From: Paramarasmius palmivorus
Taxonomy: Eukaryota > Basidiomycota > Agaricomycetes > Agaricales > Marasmiaceae
Direction of reading: 5' to 3'
NCBI GenBank assembly: GCA_037176845.1
Contig: JAYKXP010000036.1
Location: forward strand, 124,001-188,000
Length of the DNA stretch: 64,000 bases
Positions 45,628 to 56,093 of the stretch are shown piece by piece. A model generated the notes under the pieces. That model saw only the letters and a program-made list of their open reading frames with translations, was not told where the DNA came from and searched no databases. Every line of letters begins with the position of its first letter. The stretch's first letter is position 1. The position numbers and the translations under genes were made by a program.

Positions 45628-48353
45628 ATGGCTGAAAATGAAGATGTCGAATGGAACATGCTCTTCGAAGACCCCGAAAGCTACACGTCTTATCTATATA
45701 CCGCCGACACTTCCGATGACGGTTCTGACTCTAATTCGGGTTCCAGCAGCGAGGATGATGATCAGCAAAGCTTTGAACCACGCTCTACTCCCACTCTTTC
45801 CTCATATATACCAACTGAAATCACAAATGAACCACCATTCATAAGGAACACCAGAATTCTACGGGAGAAGATTGGTAATCGACCAATGGCATCGAGTGTA
45901 CGCAGAGTTTTGGCTGTGATGAAAGAGGAGGGATTAGACCTGCCACTTTTTTTGGACTTCTTAAGTTGGGGAGATGAGTCTTGTGTTCAGGACCCGACGA
46001 TACAGTATGCTCGTTCAGCATTACTTGGGAGCGTGGAGTTGTTGGGCATATTCCGTCGCTGGTTCAAGCCGCCCCGTTCGAAGCGATACAAGAAGAAGCG
46101 TGCTAGCAGAGCCCAGAAAGTGATGGTTGAGATTGCGAAGGAAATTCTAGGGAAGGCTATTGAAGAAGAACTTGAGGATGTGGGGGGGTATTTCAGAACA
46201 GGAAGTGTTGGGGACCTTCGTGCAGAGGAGCTCACACGATTTGACTTTGAGTTGATGAGACAGATGTTGCTGCGTGAGGCTCCTCTTGTATCAAACTTTG
46301 TGGAGGATTTGGCGATACCAGAGTGTAGGAGGAAAGGGGACAAAGTTCGAAAGAGTGATAGCAAGGTGTGTCCTTATCGAGGGCATGCACAGATTTTAGT
46401 TCTGTTTGTATCCCTGCTGTCATATAGTCAGAATAATCGACACAATCGAATGCAGAAAATGCTTGCAATATATTTCAAGTTCAAGGGAACCACGGCGAAA
46501 GCATTTGATACACTCCACGCCCTCGGCCTCACGATGAGCTTCAAATGGACCACAGAGTCCGTCCCACGTATGTCAAACGAGAAGATGATCGAAGTCTGTG
46601 GCCTCTTGCCAGTTTGCTCTTGGGAGCTGACGTACGACAACATTGAAATCGCCACCAGAGTCTATTCACAGCGGCTCGATAACCTCAAGCAATTCACAAG
46701 TGGCACTGCATGCACGGTATATGTGCGCCGTGGCGCACGACGGCTCTCCCCTCATGCCAATCGCGATTTACAAGAGAAACGCGCCGAAGGAATGAAATCA
46801 CCCCTTACTCCCATCGACATATTCACGCTAAGCCAACAGGCTCAAGTCACCATCGATGTTCACGCAACATACATCATCATGCAGTATCTGCTCGATGCAC
46901 TGGAATTTGAGCTGCACACGTATACCGGGAAGAGTTCGGTTCTCCTTCGCCCTCCGCCTCCTGTCTGTAAGCTCGCCACAGGTCCTGATCAAGTGACAAA
47001 TCAGTTCCTCCTTGGTACAGTGAACATGGCTGAGGCAAGCTACGAGGACCACATTCAGCTGCTCCCGGAATGGCTTCGACAGCTTGGTATGGGAGAAGAA
47101 AGCAAGAAAGAACACATTGGCTGGAATCAAGTGTTCTTTTTTATCGGAGATCAGCTTACCGTGTCGCGTCTTCGGGGGCTCTTTCAACAGCGTGCGGAGG
47201 ACGTGAACTCTTTTGAGCGTCTTGAATGGTTAATCACACCATTTGGGTGGTTTCACTTTGCTATGGCTGCCGCGAATACCTATCACACCCAGTATCTCGG
47301 TAGAGCGAAGGGAAGTGGTTTACTTAACGCTTTCAACCAGCTGGAGAGGAAGGGGCTTAATAAGGTCGAGACTAAGGGGGTCTTCCATCATCACCTCAAT
47401 GAAGCACTGCATCACGTTGCTGAGGCGGAGATACGTGCTTGTTGGTTGGCTGAAGGAGGTGTGGCAACGCTTTCAGAATTGCGCACCAAGACACCACAAC
47501 AGCTCCAGGACATGGCCGCTACCATCTATCGGAAACACGCCACATCATTAGCCATTGACAAGATGAAAGGCCTGCCAAAAGAAAAGCAAGATGAAGTAAA
47601 ACAGCAGCATACAATGTTTCTCCGAGACATTCTTCCATATCTCTTGCTTCGTAGAGCAATTAAATCTGGGGACGTAGGGATGCTTGAAAAGCTGCTTCCT
47701 TTCTTCTTCCTTCGGTTTATTGGTGGCGGAAACGGTAACTATGCAACTGAATGTATTGAGCTTCTTCAAGGACTTCATCGCGAGTGGCCTGCAGAGATTG
47801 CGTGAGTTAAGCTTTTTCTGTATGCCTATCAGAGCTAATATCATCCCCTTGCTTTCAGTCAACATGTTCGGATGAACTGCTGGTTAATGACTATTTCAGG
47901 GCGTCCCAATTCATTTGTACCATTCGATCAAAAGCAAGAACATAATAATCGTGATATAAAAGCAGATACAAGTACGGTGTCCTCATGACAGTAACTGACC
48001 ATTTTATTCAGGATACATATCGCTCAGAAGGCCCGAACATCGACTGGAAGTTTCTCAAGAAGCTTCATCCAGCAGTACCAACTATACGTGCTGTCACTGA
48101 GCATATCGAAGATCAGTTTGAAACATACACACGAGGTAAACGCCATACTGCACCAAAGAAGGTGAAAGACATACAGCGTTTAGTAAACTCTTACAAAGAG
48201 TTGCATAAACTTCATGAAGGTCGGACTCTTCACAAGGATGATCGTGCAAAGGACTATCTGCTCACTGGAGCTGATAAAGTCCTTTACGGCGGGTGGCTTG
48301 ATAAATGGCATGATAATCGTTTCTTTGTTAGGTCAACTCAGCAGATGTATTAG
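45628..48353 (+). CDS. DUF6589-domain protein, candidate transposase
   Basis: Exon 1 (45628-47801) encodes 725 residues. A GTGAGT intron (47802-47858) leads to QHVRMNCWLMTISGRP. After a short second intron near 47975-48011, whose borders I could not fix, TYRSEGPNIDWKFLKKLHP begins the tail, which ends with TAG at 48351-48353. Blocks diagnostic of DUF6589 are ELTYDNIEIATRVYSQ, VFFFIGDQLTVSRLRGLFQQR, WLITPFGWFHFAMAAANTYH, and GNYATECIELLQGL followed by CWL..GRPNSFVPFDQKQEHN. Asp337, Asp508 and Glu708 sit in these blocks and could form a DDE triad; that is inference. The N-terminus is acidic and the Arg/Lys-rich stretch RRWFKPPRSKRYKKKRASR could bind DNA. No stop or frameshift is seen in exon 1. 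Confidence 0.85.
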
Positions 48354-48599
48354 TGTGTATTAAAGATGATTAATGAAGGGATTATTGCAATCAGAATATG
48401 TGCTACTTGTGTTACTAGTAGTGTTAGGAGTAGATTGAATGATGGGCACTGTTATACGTGGAAATGGTGATGCAGAATGTGGTCTGGGACTAGCTGAATT
48501 AGGGTAATACCATCTATTGTCTGAACATAAGTCTGGAGGATAATGATCTGGAGCACTGGGGGCCAGGCATGGCCCAGGAAACACAATATTTCTATCGCG

Positions 48600-51341
48600 T
48601 CATGGACTGAATGGAATTCGTGATGGTGTTGGGATGGGAGCAGACGAGTTGATCCCAGGTGATATCAGTGACGGAAAGACAAGTGTTGACATTGACGGGC
48701 TTGTCATTGCTGATATCGATGAAGAGGCGACTGGTCCAGGGGTATCTGGATTCGGTAGGTTCATCTCCGCAATGTAACGCTCCAGCCCAGGCGGTGGCTT
48801 CAAAAGGCATGAGATAGAGGATATTAAATGATTGAGAAAAGTGCTTACCTTTGGCTTCCTCCCTCTTCGCTTTGGGTTACTGATCTTTCTTAGATACTCA
48901 GCAGCGGCAGCATTCTCCTTTTTTCGCTTAGCTTCTTCATGGGCAAGGTGGCGCTGTTCGGATACCACCCGTTGTTGAACGGCGAGCTGGCGATTGCTTG
49001 CTTGCTCTCGTTCTCGCTCTCGTTCCTTCTCCTTGCGAGACCGTTCCACCTCTAGCCTTTCTGCTTCACGTTGTTTCTTCTTCTGTTCCTCCCGTTCGGC
49101 TCTCTCTGCGTCCTTCCTTGCCTGCTTCTCCTTTCGCTCATGGTTCTTCCTTGCTTCAAACTCGTCATCAACTCCTTTCAACACGGCAAGAACATCTTTT
49201 CCAAAGGTTTGGACGAATGGCCACCGAACATTTGGAATCATCGACGTAATGTCTTCGACGGTCCGGATGTCTTGATTGGAGGCAAGCGATGTGATGAAGT
49301 GGTCAGGAAGGAGGACCTCGGCCGTAAAAGGAGTAGAAGAGTAATGCGAGTGCATGGCTCGGACACGCCAATGTGTCAGTGCTGCCTTTGCATCTGCGAG
49401 GTGTTTTCCATGTCTTCGGTGATACCGTTGCCATGGTTCGGAACATGTCATTGACCGTTTTCCGTTGGAATTCTGTGTTTTTGAAGGTGTAGAGTGTACG
49501 CTGCTTGGAGGTGACTCAAATGGAGGAGGTGTACCTGGACGAGACCCACTTGAAGCGGATTGGGTGTCCTCGACGTCAACTTGACTTTCACTGACTAATC
49601 CATGTACAGGGTTGATACCCTCGCACAAGTCACAGCATATCCCAATTGGCACTGCATACGTCAATTAGAAATGGAAGAAGATTGATGAGTTGGAGTTTAA
49701 CGTACGGGATGTCTGAGGTGGATTGTTGAAGTATACATTGAGGATCTGACGCCGGCATGATCCACCATTAGCCATAATGTACCGACGGAGAGATGGCTCC
49801 ACCTTCATCTTCCACTCCTTTCCATCCTGAATATCATCTTGAATTTCAGATAAAACTGCAGGTGGTGGTGGAACATAACCATCTTCGACACCGGTTTGCA
49901 GTTCCGAGAAGCTCTCGCCTGCAAGGATCTCCATCTCCACCTCTGACTCAGGCTCTTGCACTGTTGCCTTCCCTTTTTTCCTCTTCTTCTTGTTGATGCG
50001 CACATATGCCGATTTTGGAACTAACATAATAGCGCGCGCACGTAATGTGGTTGTACAACCAGCTCGCCCAGCTCGCTGTGTGTAAATCTCCAATGATTGT
50101 GGTAGCCCGAATTGTATAACGACTTCGATATCTGGTATATCCGTACCCTATATAGCTGCCATCAGCATCAGAAACTCGCAAGTGAATAGGCTCACCATGC
50201 TTCCAATTTCCGTAGCAACTAAAACCTTAATCTTCCCATTGCGAAAGTCTCTGAGACGAGCTTTCTTCCAGGCCGATGATCCACGAGCATGTAGGTTGCA
50301 TATGAATCTTTGCTGCTGGGGGCTGTAGCGTTTACGAATCTCTCAACAGACCATCATAGCCTGATCAACGGAATGGATGAAAACTTGAGTTTTCTTCCAC
50401 TCCTCGGGTGGAGTATCAGGGTCTGGGAGAAAAGGGATCATGGCGTCGTAGTCTTGGGCATTCTCCATGACATGGAGCTCTTGGGAGATATTGGGGCGGT
50501 CATTACCCAAGTTGACATAAACGGCATCTGATCTATCTATCTCGAGGACCTTGCAGATCTCTTTCTCGGTGCGGGGTGTTGCAGTGGCAGTTGTGGCGAG
50601 GACTGGGATGTTTTTGGGAAGAATAGAGCGTAGTTTGGCAAGTTTACTATATGCAGGACGGAAATCTCCACCCCACATCGAAATACAATGCGCCTCATCA
50701 ACAGCAAGGTAAAGGACACGGTCAAGGGTTTCAGGCTTTGATAACCAATCCGAAAACTCCTCGTAACCCATGATCATCTCTGGACCACAGAAAATGCCTT
50801 GATGTGCATAGTCAGAGAGCTCCTGCATTGGTTAAAAGCTTAATTGAGATGGGCAATAGAGAAGGCCACTGAGACATACCTTCGAGAGCTTTGGATTCCA
50901 TGTATCTCCGTTGACAGCAACAGCTTGTATCCCAAGTTTGTTGAATCGATCGGCCTAGAATTATTGATGAGAGAAGGTGGATCGCGTAACGAGTTGAATA
51001 CAGACCTGTTCACCCTGAAGCGTTTTAATAGGAGAAATTATAATAGCAATTTTTTCACGATTGTGCGGTAAAAGGAGAGGAATGGTGAAGGGTACAGTCT
51101 TTCCGGAGCCTGTTCCAGCAATCACAAGGCAGTCCCGCTGGAGGAGTAATGCTTCCGCTACATCGAGCTGCCATTCTCGCGCGGTGTGTCCACTCAGAGC
51201 CCGATATGCTTCGACCAATGTGTTCCGTGTTGCGAGTGAATCATATTGGGATTGCCGAGCTTGGGTCTCTCGAGATCGTTGAAGTAGATTCTGAGTATGA
51301 CGCGCTACTTGCTGATGGTGCAAGGCACTGTCATTGGACAT
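48600..51341 (-). pseudogene. RecQ-like DNA helicase with one in-frame stop
   Basis: From ATG 51341 several short exons carry the helicase motifs in order: I AGTGSGKT, Ia ISPIKTLQGEQ, Ib-like FCGPEMIMGY, II DEAHCISMWGGDFRPAY, III ATTATATPRT, IV QVFIHSVDQAMMVC, V ATEIGSMGTDIPDIEVV, VI QRAGRAGC. A Lys-rich stretch, a Cys motif (CCDLC), a long Glu/Arg/Lys coiled coil (about 49000-49180) and a Ser/Pro-rich tail follow, ending at TGA 48600. It is a superfamily 2 3'-5' helicase of the RecQ group. TGA at 50343-50345 (minus strand) comes directly after motif IV while the homologous reading continues as EIRKRYSPQQQ; CGA would fit. This copy is thus probably dead unless that codon is spliced or misread. 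It converges on the DUF6589 gene. Confidence 0.85.
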
Positions 51342-51480
51342 TCAGGCAGCGAAAATGGCAGATAGCATCCAAATGGATGGTAGACGCGATGCGAGAAGAA
51401 AACGGAACACGCTTAATCAGGCATGTCACGGTGACGTTAGACGTGACAAGGGCTTGTGGGAGGGTAGCCCTATCAAAATG

Positions 51481-51566
51481 GCACCAGAGCCTCTGGAGCG
51501 TTCGGGCACGCGATTTTGATGTCAAAATCTTTTACTGATGCAACAAAACCTCAAAATTATCTAAAT
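51481..51566 (-). repeat. Right inverted repeat of the DUF6589/RecQ element
   Basis: Imperfect inverted copy of 45411-45495, lying 140 bp upstream of the helicase start codon. Confidence 0.7.
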
Positions 51567-51613
51567 ACGGTAGGTGCTCCGGACGCACAGAGGGGATGGG
51601 TTCGAGACTAGCC

Positions 51614-52308
51614 CGGGCGCATTTTTTTTCCCGCGCGTCTCAATTTTGGATCTGAACATCGCACAGCGATAACTCCTCTGTTTCTCAACCAAATACCTTA
51701 ATTTTACGCTCATCTTGTTCGTACGCGTAAAGACTAGAGCTAGGGGATGATACAATTTTTAGGCTGAAATTTTACATTTTCTCTGCCCAATGTTATGTGG
51801 GCATACTGACTCAACCATTGCACAGTTGTTTTATGACGACGGCTCAGGCCTGATAGATATAAGTCAAGTATTTTGCTGTACACATAGATTAGGGAATGGT
51901 ATTGAAAATTGGCACAACAGGTGCGGGGAACCACCGAAATGGTGGTCACGGTCGTGGAGGTCGATGACGCGAGCGGTCCTGCATCGTCTCATGCCGGTTT
52001 CGCACTAGAATTCTGCTTGGATTCCCTAGAGTATACCCTTACCTAGATTATATTCAATTTTTAGGCTACTAGGTCAAGGTATCGCTATGCAATTCTTATG
52101 CGACTAAAAATTGTCAGAGATCAAGGCAGTCGCAGTCCAGCGGTAGTATTTACATGGAATCTCAATACAAAATGATACCTTCCCCTAGCACTACTTCATG
52201 CGAGTAGAACTGGCTAAAAATGAAGACATTTCAACAAGAATTGGGTGATTTATCGCTGTGCGACGTTCAGACCCAAAATTGAGACGCGCGGGAAAAAAAA
52301 CGCGCCCG
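51614..52308. mobile_element. MITE-like element with about 59-bp inverted repeats, 695 bp
   Basis: The left end (51614-51672) and the inverted right end (52250-52308) match at all but about three positions, starting CGGGCGC, then eight T and CCCGCGCGTCTCAATTTT, and ending GCACAGCGATAA. Weaker inverted similarity continues inwards (GCTAGGGGA). The interior codes for nothing recognisable. No target duplication is evident. Its left end lies within 3 bp of the presumed right end of the DUF6589/RecQ element and its right end abuts the LINE fragment. Confidence 0.75.
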
Positions 52309-55300
52309 CGCCTTATAGGATCATTGCCGCCATCAAACAAAGAACACTTGAATCACTCCTGCAGCGGGCTCCCTGGTGTTTTGTATACCTGCGAAGCTGT
52401 CACGATACAATAGCAGGCACGACAGTCTTCTCCACACATGCACTGCTATCACAAGAAGCTTTAGACTTCTTCCAATCCCTCAGGTCCTCGCTGGCAAAAC
52501 TGCGATTCAGGGAAGAGCGTACTGTACTTAACACTCGTGCTGTCAATAGGGATCGGTTAAGGATTGAGTCCTGTCTCCAAGGCAGCTCCCCCAAGAGGCT
52601 ATATCCGTCATCATTCCTGGGTCCCCCAGCCGCAATATCCAAGGGGTTTTGCGGTGATCCTGACACTATTGTCACCGGTGCTACTGAGGTGAAGGAAACC
52701 ACTAACAAATACTTCACGCTCCTCTACCAACGAACAAACAGGCCACCTCAACCAAAACCATGGCTCGAGACGCCTACTATCCGCTCCATTCGTGCACGCG
52801 TACATGATGATCCTTTCGAATGGCCACGTCTCATGTCCATTGACGAAGCCAGAGCCATCATCCGCAAAGGCAAGCCTAGACCAGCCCCTGGACCCGACGG
52901 ATGGGAAAAATGGATGGTGAAGAATCTTCCTGACCCGGCGTTTCAACTCGTTGTTGACCTATGGAACTACCCAATTCAACATTCCCACTTCCCAGACTCT
53001 ATCAAGCCCCTTACCCTATCACTCATCCATAAGCGCGGGGATATGACAGACCTTCGCAACTACCGGGGTATCTGTTGTAACTCACTCAACATGAACATCC
53101 CCTTTGCATGGCTGGTTTCACGTATCATGCCTTACCTCCAGCGCATGGGTGTTCTACCGGAACAACAAGTTGCGACACAATTGGGTGTACAAGGACGAGA
53201 CCTCACCTCCTTCCTCGCTCAGCTCGAAACCTGGTCAGACCGCACAAAGACCCCAATGTACATGCTCAAAAGGGATCAGAAGAAAGGGTTTGATCGTCTG
53301 GAACCTGAAGGTTTCTACGATGCCATCCGAGCGTATGGTCTACCCCTGTCTTTGATTGACTTTGACATGTCAGCCCAGGAAAATGTACCCTACCAAATCA
53401 AAACGTTCTTTGGTCTCACCGACCCAATCACCTTCTCTGGAGTCACAAAACAAGGAGGACCACTATCCCCTTTGAAATGCACTCTCACCTCGAGTATGTG
53501 CAACCACTGGTTGCGAGATGAAGCCCAGGGATTCGACGGCCTCCTCACTGTGCAATCACTTACTGCACGAGCAGGAGATTACCACACCCCGGCTGACCTC
53601 AAAACCGTTGAAATTGGGATGGTTGAAGCAATGGATGATAGTGGTATTGCCACAACCTCCCTCGCATCCCTAGAGCAGCTGTCGTACTTATCGGATTGCT
53701 TCCAAGTCTCATATGGAGGTGAAACGAACTGGGAGAAATCGGCAATCTATGCTCGCAATGCTCCTCAACCGCCGCCATCCATTATGATCCCATCTGCTGA
53801 CCCGCTCGACCACTCCCGTCGCATACCAGTACCAATCAAGATATACGAGTCGCATATTGAATTCTTACGGGTTCATGTCAATGATACAGATGCCCAATTC
53901 GACAAACTCTCAAGCATCATTGATGCTTTTGAGTTTCCTGTACTTCGCCAACATCTGCCAATCACTGCTCTTCGACGGATCATATCCAGCACCCTTATCT
54001 CACGCTTACAGCCTCGCCTCGCATTTCAGCCAGTGACCCAGGACCAAGCAGTCAAACTGGACCGTCTGGTAGCGCACAAAGTCCACTCGTACCTATCATG
54101 GCCCTTTCATTTCAATTCTGCACTCCTCTCCCTACCGTTCACGTATATGGGCTTTGATTTTCCATCCATCACTCGGATAAACGATTCCCTGGCGGTTCAA
54201 GGGTTACTTCGCGACCTCAATCACCATATTCCAATATTCAAAGACATGGCCACTGTCACATTATCTGACTGGACATGTGCTCTAAATTACTGTCGGTTCC
54301 CTTTGGAGGGCCCAAGCCTTCGTCGCTCCTTCCTACAACATAAACGCTCACTTCCGTATTCTTTCTCCCTCGCGCACAGGGTCCTGCACACCGCAAACAC
54401 CTCCCTTCGCCCAACCGACCTCTCGTATCTCTACGACGGAAATGTTAGCATTCGCCACATCTTCAATTCTCTCCCTTACAGCCTCAAATCATGCCTCCCA
54501 TTAAACACGCCAATTCTACTGAAAAATATCGGCATACGCAGACTGAATCAAATCGCAACGTGGTCTCCGTTGACGTGTCGACAAATACCACGACTCATAT
54601 TCTCCCCAGCTGCGTCCCCACAAATATGCCGGTCACAAATACTCCGTCAATACCTCCCTATACTGAAGTCATGGATCGAGAGCTTTTCGTTGAAGTCTCT
54701 TGTCCATGCTTCATTCGGACTGCCTTTTACTTACCCGGATCCGCCGTACACTGCTTTGTGGACATTGTCCATTCCTCGGGCTGCCCGCCAACGCCTCTCT
54801 GAACTCATCCTCACCAACTTCGCCACATCAAACCCCCGGAGACCACCACAGGACCCAACATTTACTGGGTTATCGGCATCAGACGGCTCTACCATTCCAC
54901 CCGCACCACTTCCCTTCCAGTCACGATCATCCGCTTTCTCGTCAATCTCGACATCGCACACCCTCTTAGCGACGCTCGACGCATTCGCGCTCTCAGCCAA
55001 TAACCAACTGGCTGAAGTATACGGGATTCTTACAGCCATACTGATGTTAAGAGATACTCCACGCCCCGATAACCCTTCACCTGTGATATACTCCGACAAT
55101 TCGAATGCCGTTCGCCATCTCAACAATGCCCTTAATTTACCCTCATACAATTGGGCATCGAACCCTGCGCGAGCCCTATATCGATGGATCATGGACGTTG
55201 TACATCGTCGTCACCATAGAGCACCACTCTTAATACAACACATTCCTTCTCACACCTCGTCTACTTCTCCGCCTGCTCGAGCGAATGATCTTGCAGATCG

Positions 55301-56093
55301 CATCGCCTCGTCTGCTCATCGCTCAATCCCTCGCCCCCCGCCGGCACCGTTACCTACATTCTTCATGGATGATTTTACCTTATTCTCTAAAACTCACTCC
55401 TACATTGAATCTAACCCGTTCCTTTATATATCGAATATACTCGCACATCGTTCGGCTTATGAAGCCTCCTTCCGCCCAGCAAGCACTCTCCTACACACTC
55501 TCCATGATCTAACACCTCCCCCAACCTATCCATACACTCGAGCGACTTCGGCATATTCGGCTGTCGTTCAGCTCTATGCCCGTTCATCTCAACTTGACAC
55601 AAATTTCACCAAATTCAGGCGCTTTGGCAATGTATCTCCTTGGTGCTCCTTTGGGTGTGCCGAACTCGAAACAACTCATCATATCTTCACGGAATGCCCG
55701 AGATTTGCGCATTTTCGTGCCCATGCCAAGGACTCCTTGGTCTCTACCACTACTTCTCTTGTCCAACGCCAGCCCTACCATCTCACAAAAGATGAACAGG
55801 CCGTCATCGTTACCGCGTCATCTCAGCTGTTCGCCGACACTGACATATGGCCATTGAGACGCACTCATTATTATCTGGGCTCCATGCCTAACATTTCCAA
55901 CATTGTGCACAGCCTCTCTACAAACCAACGTGCACACACTGCAATCGTTCAATCCTGGCACGTCGCTGCTATTCGGTTGGCAGGTCGGATTTGGGGTGAA
56001 TATCGGAGAGTTACTTCGCCGTCGCGGATGAGGCCTGAGAGAACGAAAACAATACATTTACCTCCTTTCCTTTCCAGAATTACTTCTCAATAA
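52309..56093 (+). CDS. Non-LTR retrotransposon (LINE) ORF2, 5'-truncated
   Basis: The open frame extends from within the MITE-like repeat to TAA at 56091-56093, giving about 1260 residues of LINE sequence. The reverse transcriptase has PRPAPGPDGWEKWMVKN, LRNYRGICCNS, RDQKKGFDRLEP (catalytic Asp), VTKQGGPLSPLKCTLTS and the AMDDSG box in place of YADD, which I recall as usual for this mushroom clade. An RNase H domain follows (ASDGSTIP, QLAEVYGILTAI, YSDNSNAV, AND with Asp in ANDLADRI). A zinc-binding zf-RVT motif (CSFGCAELETTHHIFTECPRF) lies near the C-terminus. The endonuclease that should precede RT is absent, as expected for a 5'-truncated insertion. The frame is otherwise undamaged. The 3' end of the element and its tail were not identified. 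Confidence 0.88.

Larger units (their letters stand above)
45376..51611. mobile_element. DUF6589 + RecQ-helicase element bounded by imperfect inverted repeats, about 6.2 kb
   Basis: The sequence at 45411-45495 is an imperfect inverted copy of 51481-51566. Shared blocks in order are ATTTAGATAATTT, TTTTG, AAAGATTTTGA, CGAAC (GGAAC on the left), CCAGAGG and TCTGGTGC, followed by ATTTT and ACCCTCCC. Both arms may extend outwards to a TAGTCTCGA motif at 45377-45385 and 51602-51610. The arms enclose exactly two genes that run towards each other: DUF6589 from 45628 and a RecQ-like helicase from 51341. No target duplication could be identified, so the outer limits are approximate. DUF6589 has Asp/Asp/Glu positions compatible with a transposase. 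I infer a two-gene DNA transposon. Confidence 0.68.

Noticed and set aside
48600..51341. Telomere-linked RecQ helicase marking a subtelomere
   Set aside because: No telomeric repeats are seen, and normal genes occur on both sides. The flanking inverted repeats explain the gene better as part of a mobile element.
51590..51612. GGGTTCGAGACTAGCC, resembling a tRNA B box
   Set aside because: No A box or acceptor stem upstream. It lies in the presumed outer end of the DUF6589/RecQ element.
53100..53360. Short forward frames inside the LINE RT region
   Set aside because: They are out-of-frame shadows of the RT coding sequence.
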